NCBI RefSeq assembly: GCF_025698545.1
Contig: NC_068570.1
Location: forward strand, 3,782,001-3,846,000
Reading direction: 5' to 3'
DNA from: Gossypium raimondii
Taxonomy: Eukaryota; Streptophyta; Magnoliopsida; Malvales; Malvaceae
Length of the DNA: 64,000 nt
Position numbers and translations under genes: made by a program. The notes under the pieces are model-generated. The model did no database searches and was not told where the DNA came from. It worked only from the letters and a program-made list of their open reading frames with translations. Shown piece by piece: positions 24,152-34,919 of this stretch (its first letter is position 1; the number at the start of each line of letters is the position of its first letter).

Positions 24152-24652
24152 GGGTAAACTACAAAATAGTCACTTTTGTTTGCCTCAGATTACATTTTAG
24201 TCACTTATGATTGACATGTTACGTTTTAGTCACTCACGTTATTGTTTTGTTATGAAGTAGTCATTTTTCCGTTAAGCTCCGTTACTTTCATAACAGAAAT
24301 CCTACGTGGCAGTCCAAATGGGTTTTAAATGCCAACTTGGATGTCCAACTGGGATGAGAATAGTTTTTCAGACAAAATGGAAAACAAAACCAAAAGAAAA
24401 AGGAGACAAACGATTTTTCTTTTCCAGTTCAAGGTGTAATTAATTTAAAAGTTTTAATTAATTAAAAACCTATCTTGTCCCAATTGGACATCAAAGTTGG
24501 CATTTAAAACTAATTTGGACTGCCACGTAGGATTGTCGTTAGGGAGGTAACGGAGCTTGACGACAGAGTGACCACTTCGTAACAAAACAATAGCATAAGT
24601 GACTAAAATGTAATGTAAGGAAAATAAAAGTGACTACTTTTATAGTTTACCC
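24152..24652. mobile_element. Mutator-type foldback MITE with 9-bp target duplication
   Basis: The ends are GGGTAAACTA and, inverted, TAGTTTACCC. The flanks carry a perfect 9-bp direct repeat, TTTAAAGTA, at 24,143-24,151 and 24,653-24,661, the size made by Mutator-like transposases. The inverted arms are long, about 200 bp each: 'cctacgtggcagtccaaatg' on the left pairs with 'ttggactgccacgtaggat' on the right, and 'ccaacttgg.tgtcca' phrases pair likewise. The ~100-bp loop is A-rich. There is no coding capacity. Confidence 0.9.
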
Positions 24653-24661
24653 TTTAAAGTA

Positions 24662-26734
24662 TTATCAAATGAATTTAGGATTAAATTTGAAAAATTGAAA
24701 GAGTATTAAGGATAATGCGGAATTAAACCTTTCTTAATTAATTACAGGTGTAACAAAATTTTTCAAATATAATTAAAATAAGTAACAAGTGAGGTTATTA
24801 TCCATTTGTTGACTGACTATTAACACAATAAGATTATATAAAATAAATTATTTATTGTAGTATTAAAAACTCAAAAGAAAAGAGAAAGTCAAATTGCAAT
24901 GTCCCACTTGAAGTAATGTATAAAGGAGAACTAACATCTTACGCGTAAATGCTTTATAAAAGCTATTCCATATATTTACATACACGTCCTCATCTTAAAT
25001 TAATATTATCAACATTTTCACTATTAAACTCTTCCCTAATTTTGTTATATACTCCTAATACAATCTCTTGATTATAATCAAAATTAATTGTTCAGGTTCA
25101 GATCATCGGGATCAACTTCTTATTTCAGATCAATACCTTAACTGATTTTTGGTCCAATCAATTCGATTAACTGATTAGGCCCGTTCTAAAAACAGTAAGG
25201 ATATCTCACAATTAATTCCAAAGTTAGTAAAGGTGCCGTAGAGGCCCCTATACTAGGAGTTAGATTGTATTTTACCTCTCTTATTAAAAAAAGGGTAAAT
25301 TTATTCTTGTATGTTAGATAAAAAATTTCATCAATTTTTACTATTAAAAACTGTCATAGTTGACAGAATAATATGGTGAACCATATTTATAGTAAAAATT
25401 GGATGATGTACATAAATTGATGGCGAATTCAATGATGCAAATCAACCTGTTTTAAAAGTACTAATTCTTTGTTTGAAATGTTTGTTTTTTCAAGGAATTT
25501 GGGTAAATGGGAATAAAGATTTGAGACATGTTGTTAGTGTATTAATGTCGTGTTATAGTTGGTTAGACATTAAAAGTGGAAGGAGGAAGGATATTTGGTA
25601 ATGCCAAATGCCAATGGAAGCATTGGTTGGGTTAAAAGTTAGAAACTGTCCCTTCCTCCGCCGTCCACACGCCCTGCCCAAGTGGCCATTGTTTCACATG
25701 TGGTAAAGTCGACCAAAGGGGTTACCTGTTTTTTTCTTTTCCTACTGAAATCAAACCAACCCATACTTTAAAGCTAGCATGCTTTTTTTAACTCAAAAGT
25801 TGTGAAAAGAAATGCCACCCGGAAAGGAATCTTATTGCATTCTACTCCCATTTATTGGGTGCAATAGATGAAATTTTTTTTTTAGTATTTTTCGTATCGT
25901 TTTATGATTTATATTCAAGGATTACGAGTATTTCTTTTAATAATGTTATTTACAAAGTTTAAGTTTATGCTGTTATTTGAGAATGTAATATACATTGCTA
26001 TTACATTCAACATTGATGATGATACATTGTTTTCAAACAATAATAACAAATATAATGAATTTCAAACTTAATCAAATTTTTACTACAATTAAATTTTAAT
26101 GTGGAATAGAAAAGAATTCTTTAAAAAGGATAAATATCAAATTTATACATTAACTTTGTTGTAATGTGCAATTTGATACAATTTTGATTTGGTACAATTA
26201 TATATATGAAACTTGAATTGCGTTTATATATACTTGAAATTTTAATTTTGATTCAATTGTACATAATTAAAGAAATGAAAACAAATAGTTATATTTGTTT
26301 GTGTATGCAATATATCAACATAAAAATAATGCTAATTCGATGATGTTTTTAATGATTTGTGAAAATTGAATCGAATCAAAATTTTATGTATAAAATTACA
26401 CAAAATCAAAGTTCATGTATAATATTGTACATTTGGTCAAAGTTAACGATAATTTTAATATTTATCCCAATATATATATATAATCTAGGTTTGTATCGGG
26501 GTAAAATGTCTTAAAAGTCTAGTAAAACTATAAAAATTGAACTATTAGGAAAAAAAAGTCTTTTGTTCTTCCTTCAATAGTAGGCGTAGATGTTTAGTTT
26601 TGGTTATTAATATTTTATCTCTCCTTGAGATAAATAAAATTATGTTTTAGGAAATTGTGATTCTGAGGACAATAAAAAAGTTAACCTAGAACAAGTGGTA
26701 GCGTAGCTTCACTTGATTTTTCTCTTTCGAAAAA
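24662..26734. other. AT-rich intergenic tract with MITE-like fragments
   Basis: No gene found. About 25,240-25,480 shows a 'cccctatactaggag' opening and an 'actgtcatagttgacag' core typical of another small plant MITE, but ends are unclear. The rest is simple A/T-rich sequence. Confidence 0.4.
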
Positions 26735-27110
26735 ACAATTCTTGTTTAGCATAATTGTTGTTCAAAACAATCATTATTAAAAATAACTATATCTAAAACA
26801 ACTATTCTCAAAACAAGGCTTTAGTTTAGAATAGTTGCCATCTAGTGTAGCTTTTAGTTAGGAGCAACTCTTATTGGAAACAACTAAGGTTCAGAACAAA
26901 TTGTTTAAAATAATTGTGTTTTAAGAATAGCAATATTTGGAACAATTGTTTTGAACAACTTCTATTTAGAATAATTATATTTTTTGAAGAAGAATCATGA
27001 TTCAAAACAAGTTCCTCCAAGAAAAGCATCACCACGGAACAATTATGTTGAGAATTACTCATGTTTGGAGTAATTTAGAATAACCCTTGTTTAGGAACAA
27101 CCATTGTCTT
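26735..27110. repeat. Degenerate AACAATT/TTGTTT minisatellite
   Basis: Roughly 20-25-bp units recur with a core like 'ttagaacaattnttgttta', for example 'aacaattcttgtttagc', 'ggaacaattgttttgaac' and 'gaataacccttgtttagg'. About fifteen diverged units are visible. A 63-codon minus frame here (26,871-27,062) is just the repeat translated and is not a gene. Confidence 0.6.
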
Positions 27111-27209
27111 GTGACCACCTCGCCAACCCTCGACAGGCGCAAGCACCGTGATTGAGCGAGAATCAACACTAAAACAATATTTAAATCCAAACAATTACGT
27201 ACAATATCT
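27111..27209. other. Short unique spacer before the direct repeat
   Basis: About 100 bp between the minisatellite and the left 208-bp repeat. It includes a locally GC-rich phrase 'ccaaccctcgacaggcgcaa' of unknown origin. Confidence 0.3.
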
Positions 27210-27417
27210 GCAAGTGTGACAAGTAAGTTGTAATATAAATTGTATAACAGGGTATAAGAGTGCTTCGAGGATCGAACCCAAAGAAGTTAGCGATTAAGTG
27301 AATTCTAGCTACAAACATGCAAATAAAAAGTCTAACAAACTACTCACTCGAGGCTATAATACTACAACCATTCAGGAGTGCTATAGTACGACAACCATTT
27401 AAGAGTGTTATGATACT
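27210..27417 (+). repeat. 208-bp direct repeat, left copy
   Basis: The segment from GCAAGTGTGACAA to GTTATGATACT recurs in the same orientation at 32,970-33,177 with 8 mismatches and no gaps by eye (~96% identity). It contains a phrase ('gcttcgaggatcgaacccaa') often seen near plant retrotransposon sequence. The two copies exactly bracket the pair of opposed LTR-like elements. Confidence 0.9.
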
Positions 27418-30400
27418 TGTAATGGCCTAAATTCAAGGTTATCGGAACAGTGGTTTCGTAACCAAAAATCCGATTTAAAGATAAATTTATTTTAATATTT
27501 TTGTATAAATATTGATATGATAGGAAATCGTATGAAAATATAGATAGAAGAATTTTACCGATTTAGTGGTTAGTTAGAAAAAGAAATTATTGAAGAAATT
27601 GAGTAAAAACAAGGTATCGAGACCTCGATCTCGTAAAACCGAGTCAAAAATATTTTTATAAATATTTATGAAATGTTAGTAATATGGTATTAAAATTTCG
27701 TTAGAAAATTTTAATGTTTGGGTAGTCAATTAAGTAAAAAGAACTAAATTGAAAAAGGTGTAAAAGTTACTAGAAGGATTAAATATCTCAATTGTTAAAT
27801 GAGGAGGGACATAAATTGTAAATAAGCCAAAAGAAGATATTTTGGGCCGCATAAGCTGAGAAAAATCAGGAGAATTAGTGAAATGAGGGTAAAATGGGAA
27901 AATAACAATTTTTATTAACACAAAAATGGGACCAAATTGGAATATCTACAATTCTCTTCATATTTTCTTCATTATCATCAGAAAAAAGCTTCCTAGGGGT
28001 TTATTCAAGCTGGTAATTCATAATTTTTGCACCAAGTGAGTTAATCCTTGCCTTGTTCTTGTAATTTTTGTGTTTCTAAGACTTTTACAACTAGGTCCTA
28101 TTACTAAATTCATTAGTTTTTGATTTTTTGGATGAAATTGAAAGTCACTATGGTTGAGTGCTGTAATTTTATGATGAAATAGCATGAAATTGAAGCTTTA
28201 ATTTGTTTATGATATGATTTTATTAGGTAATTTCAATAGAAATTGATTTGTAGGACCTAATTGTGAAAAAATTTGGAATTAAAGTCTAGTGCTAAAATTC
28301 TGATTTCCAAAGGTTATAAAGTAGTTTAAAGTGCTAGAATAAAGTGTTAATTGAGAAAAAATCATATCAATTGAGAGGTTAATTGAGAAGGGATGAAATT
28401 AGGATTTATTGAAAGCTTAGGGGAAAAATGGTAATTAACATCATGCACTAAAACAGTTTTGGACAGCAGCAGCAGTCTAACTTTGAAAAATCACCAAAAA
28501 TTTTAGAGATCTAATTAGAGCATGAATAAAATATGAAATTAAAGCTTATTGAGTCTAGTTTCTTAAAAAGAAAAGGTGTAAGCAATGAAATTGTAAATCA
28601 TGAGATATAATAAATTTTGTGAGACAAGGTCAGAATGAATTCGGGTTCCCCTGTTCTTAATTTGAAAAATCATCAAAAATTGGAGAAAAATAATTAGGGA
28701 TTAAATTTATATGTTTAAAATCATTAATGAGTCTATTTTCAAAAATAAACAAACAAGAGCATCATTTGAATTCTGTACAATGAGATAATTAATTTTTAGT
28801 GAAGAGGGGTCGGAAATGTCTAACAGTGAAACATGGGAAACTTTAAAGAATAAACTGTACTTATTGGCTGAACAAAAAAATTTTAAAATTTTATGGTAAG
28901 AATATATATGAGTCTAGTTTCAGGGAAAATTAGCGGATCTTAATTTAGAGTTCCCTAGCTCAAGATATAAATAATTTAGTGACTATGACTCAGTGAGACA
29001 GCTTTGAATGCACTATAAATAATAATGGAATTATAGAGAATGTTACATATGAACATGAAATGTATTAGATTAATGATTAAATTTATTTATTTAGATCCAG
29101 AAAATTCAAATACAAAGCTAGATCGAGGAAAAGAAAAAGTTCGGGATTAGTAGATTTTTGTTTACGAACAAGTATCGAGGTAAGTTCGTGTAACTTGAAT
29201 TATATTCTTAAATGCTTGAAATGTTTGTTATTGATGTGAACATGATTTGAATGTTCATTGTATGAAAATTGATGAAACATTGATATATTTGATAAAAAGG
29301 GAAAGAAATCCCGGTTGAATGGAAGGAAAATTCGATGGATCTCTAAAAAGGAATTGACGGTAAAAAAGATCTAGCCCGGACGGGTGATCCTATTCTGATA
29401 TAGCCCTCCCGAAGAATATGTGAAAAATGGATTTAGCCCGGACGGGTAATCTAATCCGAATTAGGGTCTGAATTTAGCCTGGACTGGTAATTCAGATTCA
29501 AGCTCATTAGAGTAATTGTCATTGCAGGGGATTTAGCCTGGACTAGTAATCCCGACAATACTCTATGAGTTTATATTATAGGGGATTTAGCCTGGACTGG
29601 TAATCCCGCTGTAAGGATGAGGTTCGCGGGAGTGTGCTCTCTGAAATGGAAATGTACGCACATAAATATTAATTGACGGACCCGAATTTGTACACTAAAG
29701 TGTACCCCTGAAAATCCATCGAAATTCCAAGTAGTTCAACGGGATAAATTATATGGAAAAATAACAAGAGAATGGAAATCATGGTATTGATGAGTTCATC
29801 AATCATGGTATATATTATTGATACATGGAAATTATTGGACTAATTTGAATGTTGAGTTTGTGCATGATAGGGGAATAATGTATTGAATGAGTGTATGAAT
29901 GTTTATTGCATTGTATTGAAAATATTAGGTAAGTATAATTCTTGTTACATGAGCTTACTAAGCACAAAGTGCTTACCCTGTTTCTTTTTCCCCTGTTTTG
30001 TAGTGTTAAGAGCTCAGAGGTCGGATTCGGTCAGAGACGCATCACACTATCAACCTCAAGATCTCGGTATATAAAGAAACTTTATTTTGGAAATCAATGG
30101 CATGTATAAGCTAATAAAGTAAATATTAATGTGAAATGAATGTAAGGTTAGCCATTCGTATGGCTAAAAAATTTTGGTTTTGGTATGTGATGAGGTTATC
30201 TTATGAATATGTTAAATCTATCTTGAAAATATGTTGAAATGGATTGGTTGTGTTGGATTGGTCTCGGTTTAAAATTGCAGGGAAGATTAGATATTTATAA
30301 AGGGGTTATATTGAGTTCCAAAAAAAAAAATGGGATTTTGCGAAAAATTTCTTATGGTTTCGATTTAATCTTGGTTTGGTCCCAATGTATGTTTTGGGCT

Positions 30401-30488
30401 TCGGAGGCCCATCCAAGGGACGTCATGACATGTTTTGATAAATGAATATTATTTAACTTGTAATAACAAAAAAATTATTTGGTAAAAT
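27418..30488 (-). mobile_element. Reverse-oriented LTR-like element
   Basis: On the plus strand it opens TGTAATGGCC and then shows the inverse complement of the family's 3' end ('cagtggtttcgtaacc' against 'ggtttcgaaaccactattcc' at 32,921). The 'cttactaagcacaaagtgctt' and 'cacactatcaacctcaagatct' landmarks near 29,955 and 30,047 confirm orientation. Its own TGTAACACC end is missing at the right, where the next element starts, so it appears truncated at 30,488. The interior has ~150-bp diverged tandem units (28,440-29,010) and a minisatellite at 29,371-29,611. There is no coding domain. Confidence 0.7.
29371..29611 (-). repeat. Minisatellite 'TTAGCCTGGACTGGTAAT' in LTR copy
   Basis: At least five diverged units contain 'ttagcc(c/t)ggac(t/g)(g/a)g(t)aat', spaced at about 35-60 bp. 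Two later units are nearly identical ('ggggatttagcctggact'). It occupies the same relative place as the arrays in the other copies, but the sequence differs. Confidence 0.7.
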
Positions 30489-32969
30489 TGTAACACCCCT
30501 TACCCGAGATCGTTGCTGGAATCGAGCACGAAGCGTTACCTAACTTACCTTACTAAATCGGAGCATAAAAATTTTCCTTTAAAAATTAATTCACTCACGT
30601 TCAATCAATATGTCCCTAAAAAGGATCATCAAGACACTAAAACATGCAATGAAAACAGTTCGGGTCCAAACCGGGAACATTAAAAATTTTCCAAATACTT
30701 AAACAAATTAAAAATAATTTATTTCACTGTTCACAATAAAACTATCTGACTGCGCAACAGTCACTAAATTAATTATAAATCGAGTTACGAAACTCGAAAT
30801 TTAAATCCATAAATTTTTCCTAAAACTAGACTCATATATCTTATTATCATAAAATTTTTAGAATTTTTGGGTTGGCCAATTGGTACAGTTTATTAGTTAA
30901 AGTCTCCCCTGTTTCACTATTCAACAATTATGAACTCTCGTCACTAAAAATTAATTATCTCATTGTGCAGATTTCATATGGTGCTTTCGCTTGTTTCTAC
31001 TGAAAATAGATTCACCAAGGAATAAAGAAATATAAATTATAACTCATAATTATTTCTATATAATTTTTAATAATTTTCTAAAGTCAGGACAGAGGATTCC
31101 AAAATCATTCTGACCCTATCTCACTAAAATTCAAATATCTCATAATATAAAATTCATTTGCCTATACCGTTTATTTTATATGAAAATAGACTTGATAATA
31201 TTAATTATATACCTCATTCACTCTCTAATTCCATTTCTAATATCCTCGGTGAAATTTTCAAAATCACATCACTGCTGCTGTCCAAGAAAAAAAAACTATT
31301 CCATTGCAAATTTTTTTTAGTCTCATAATTTCTTTGTATTAACTAACACTCAGGCATACATAACACTAAACATATTATTAATTAGCCATCTCAATAGCTA
31401 ATCATTATCAAATAACTTTACTTCCCTATTTCAACCTTTTTCGAAACACAATCCAAACAATTAACCATGTTATTTAATCAAGCATGAAACCATACGTATC
31501 AAAATAAACAAGCCATTTTCGCATGGCTCATTATATATATATATGCATCATTCAAAATTTATTCCAAAAAGTAGTATAGACTATACATGCCATAAGTTTA
31601 AGTTTAACTTTTATAGATACCGATAACGGGCGATAGTGTGATTGATTTCGTTGAAGATCTCCGATCCCGCAACTAACTTCCAAAATCTATAAAACCGAGG
31701 CAAACACATATGCACGGTAAGCTATCAAAGCTTAGTAAGTCATAAGCAAATAAATAATTCAATGTTATTAATAGTTCAGAATCACATAACCGAATTATTC
31801 AATTCATATTCATATATATATATATATATAAGCATAAAAAAATCATAATTTTGATATCACATACCCTTACCATTTGGCCAAAGATAGTCTTTAATACACA
31901 CACACATACTTTCATTTGCATCATCTAATTTGTATCACAAATGAAATAACCAACTTACCTTGATATCATATATTATTTAACTATTACATACTTGTAATAT
32001 CATGTACTTATATGTCACATTCATCATTCATTGGATTCGCACAATTTATGCTAAATAATTTGTCGAAGCTAATAATGACGTTGCACAAGTAGTGCTCTCT
32101 TTTATTTAACCAAATTGATCTTGGTATCGCACACTTAGTGCTCGTTATTCGACATCGTCATTTTTGTTTCGCACACTTAGTGCTCGTTATTCAACATCGT
32201 CATTTGAATTTCGCACACTTAGTGCCATTCGTATAGCCATAGCTATTCCATACTCGCACACTCAGTGCTAAATATCAGTAAATCACATCCACGTCTATTT
32301 CTGTTACCCGAACTTAAACACATTCAGCTAGATATATATTTGCATGTTTTCATTTCAGCATATATATAACTAATATTTATTTAGAATTTATATCATCTAT
32401 TTGCTTATAAACTTACCTCGGACAACGATAAACTGGAATGGAACGATTAATCGACGACTTTTGTTTTCCCCCGATCCAAGTCCGATTTCTTTAATTATTG
32501 ATTTGTAAGGAGAAAAGCTTGCTGAAATTTTTGAGCTCTCAAACCCCTATTTTGCTGCTAATTTTCGGTGGTGAAGGTGGAGAAGAAAAGATGATATCAC
32601 TGTTTTCTTTATTTTATGATAAAAATCAATTTAGTCACCAAATTTTTACCTAACCAATTGACCAAATCTTTTCTTGGTCCCTATGGCCGGCCACCACCCT
32701 AAACAAGGCCTAATTGCACACTAGGGACCTCCAATTAATATTCTATAGCTTTTAGACACCTTTAGCTTGTAAAATAGAACTTTTACACTTTATGCGATTT
32801 AGTCATTTTATCAAATTAAGCACACAAACAGTAAAATTAAATCATGAAATTTTCACACATATTAATTCACAAATTATAAACACAGAAAATAATATTTAAA
32901 AATTTTTCTAACTCGGATTTGTGGTTTCGAAACCACTATTCCAATTAGGATCGAATTCAGGCTGTTACA
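30489..32969 (+). mobile_element. Forward LTR-like element, TGTAACACC...TGTTACA
   Basis: It starts TGTAACACCCCTTACCCGAG and ends GGCTGTTACA at 32,969, directly against the right 208-bp repeat. Length is 2,481 bp with no coding domain. Flanking 5-mers AAAAT and GCAAG do not match, so this is not a simple insertion with intact target duplication. Orientation landmarks are 'cgatagtgtgattgattt' (31,632) and 'aagcttagtaagtc' (31,728). It contains a minisatellite and ~140-bp diverged units (30,770-31,310). Confidence 0.75.
32082..32275 (+). repeat. Minisatellite 'CGCACACTTAGTGCTCGTTATT' type in LTR copy
   Basis: Five units of about 45 bp carry 'gcacacttagtgct' cores, with two neighbouring units sharing 'gctcgttattc(g/a)acatcgtc'. 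The core is palindromic (GCAC...GTGC), like the cores of the other copies. Confidence 0.75.
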
Positions 32970-33177
32970 GCAAGTGTGACAAATCAGTTGTAATATAAAT
33001 TGTATAGCAGGGTATAAGAGTGCTTTGAGGATCGATCCCAAAGAAGTCGGCGATTAAGTGAATTCTAGCTACAAACATGCAAATAAAAAGTCTAACCAAC
33101 TACTCACTCGAGGCTATAATACTACAACCATTCAGGAGTGCTATAGTACGACAACCATTTAAGAGTGTTATGATACT
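32970..33177 (+). repeat. 208-bp direct repeat, right copy
   Basis: Second copy of the segment at 27,210-27,417, same orientation and same length. It begins at the base after the LTR-like element's terminal TTACA and ends where unrelated sequence ('taattaatgacc') starts. Confidence 0.9.
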
Positions 33178-34572
33178 AATTAATGACCAAAAAATTGCAA
33201 AGGACTAAATTGTAAAGAGAACAAACTACAACCCTATCAAATATAAATAAATATCAATATTTTATTTTTTAAAATAAATTAAAATTTATTATTGATATAA
33301 TAATATTCGACTTGATTTAAGTTAAATTTTGCTTACTCATAATGAGCTATTTTTTAAAATTGTCTTGTATTTTTAAGAAGAGAAGATAATTGTAAGAAAA
33401 GAAAGTTTATTTTCTATTAACCAAGAAGTCATATATTGCTAGCTAAGCTATTTTTTGAGAGACAAGCATCGGAAAAAGTGAAAAATACTTTTTGTAAGTA
33501 ATTTTTATGAAGAAATCACACATAGTATTAAAAATTTCCTTCTAAAAATATTTATCCAAATAATGCAATTACAATTGTTAGTATTTTAAAGAACTCTAAG
33601 TGTGTTTGGTTGAGAGATTTGGAGAAAGAATTTCATCCATGATATTTTCAAAATTTTAAATATAAATTTATTTATTTGGGTAAAAATAATGAAAATTTTC
33701 AAATTTTGTAAAGAACTTTCAGTATCTTGTTTTTTTTTTTCAAATCCACTTAAAGTGACTTTTTAAAAAAGTTTCTTTTATTTTATTTAATACATACGGC
33801 ACTATAAAATAATAATAAACTTCAACACTCATTTTATTAAAATATGATATATATTTTTAAATTTTATTTTATTAAAATATTTATAAAATTTTCGCAAATC
33901 TAATTGAATTTTTTATATTATTTATTTTCAATATCATTACTCTTTTCAATGGGTTCCATTTGTTTGTTGTTATGATTGGATTGGTGAGGTGTAGTTGACT
34001 AATTTGTCCATTATCTATTTAAACTAACATTATTAATCCACAACATTTTGGAGAAATTAAGGAACAGAGCTCAACCCCTAACATTGACAAATACTTTTCA
34101 ACTGCTGCATGACATTACATGTTATTTTTGAACTGAAAACAGGGCAGGGGAATTGGTCCTAAAATTCCAACCTATTTTATATAAATAGACAAAACAGGGA
34201 ATTGGTCCAAAATTCATGACTGTTCCAGCTGCATTTATGGAGCTCAACGACATATTTATGTGGTGGTTGTAAGAAAATTCCAACCAGAAGTCACTTATTT
34301 CACCTCTCAATTGTCAACCTAATTATGTCTACTTATACGTTTTCCTTTTCATTTTTGTATTTGTTTGACTATTTTGTTCCAACATATGAAGAGCTTACGT
34401 TTAAAGCAATAATATATTTATTTATTTATTTATCCACGAATGAAGTGTTGTTAAAAATGTCGTAAATTTTATTAAAAGTTAGAACAAAAATATAAATTAA
34501 ATAATAATTCTTGGTATGATTTGCTTGAAAATTGGCAGGTTTCAAGCTTTTAAATTAAATAATAAAATGAGT
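33178..34572. other. AT-rich intergenic tract
   Basis: No gene or bounded element. A 62-codon minus frame at 34,122-34,310 has no domain. Confidence 0.4.
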
Positions 34573-34919
34573 GGTTAAAATACGTTGTTAGTCTTTGTGC
34601 TTTTATATAATTTAATATTGAGTCCCAATTTACCTTTTTAATTTAGAATCCTTGTCCAAGTATTACCATCTTGGTAGTTTCTGATAAAACTTGTCAATAT
34701 AATATGTTTATTTTTTGTCAATTAAATGACACGTCTCATGAGGTCAGCTTAATCAACATGCAAATTGATAAGATCTGACAGAAAATATGTACGATTTTAA
34801 TGATTGGATTGCAGTTTTTTAAATCAAAATAATTGGAGGACTTAATTTCTAACCTTTTAAATATAAGGACTAAATCTCATATTTTGTCAAGGCAAAGGGA
34901 CTAACAGCATAGTTTAAAC
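34573..34919. mobile_element. MITE, GGTTAAAAT family (second locus)
   Basis: The left end GGTTAAAATACGTTGTTAGTC and an inverted right end ('gggactaacagcatagtttaaa') enclose an interior homologous to that of 7,451-7,787 ('aacttgtcaatataatatg', 'atgattggatt'). Flanks give no clear duplication. Confidence 0.6.

Noticed and set aside
26735..27110. CRISPR-like regular repeats
   Set aside because: Units are diverged, contiguous and without unique spacers, and the window is eukaryotic; it is a degenerate minisatellite.
30489..32969. Clean solo LTR insertion with target duplication
   Set aside because: The flanking 5-mers AAAAT and GCAAG do not match, so a simple insertion is not supported; reported instead as part of the bracketed inverted pair.
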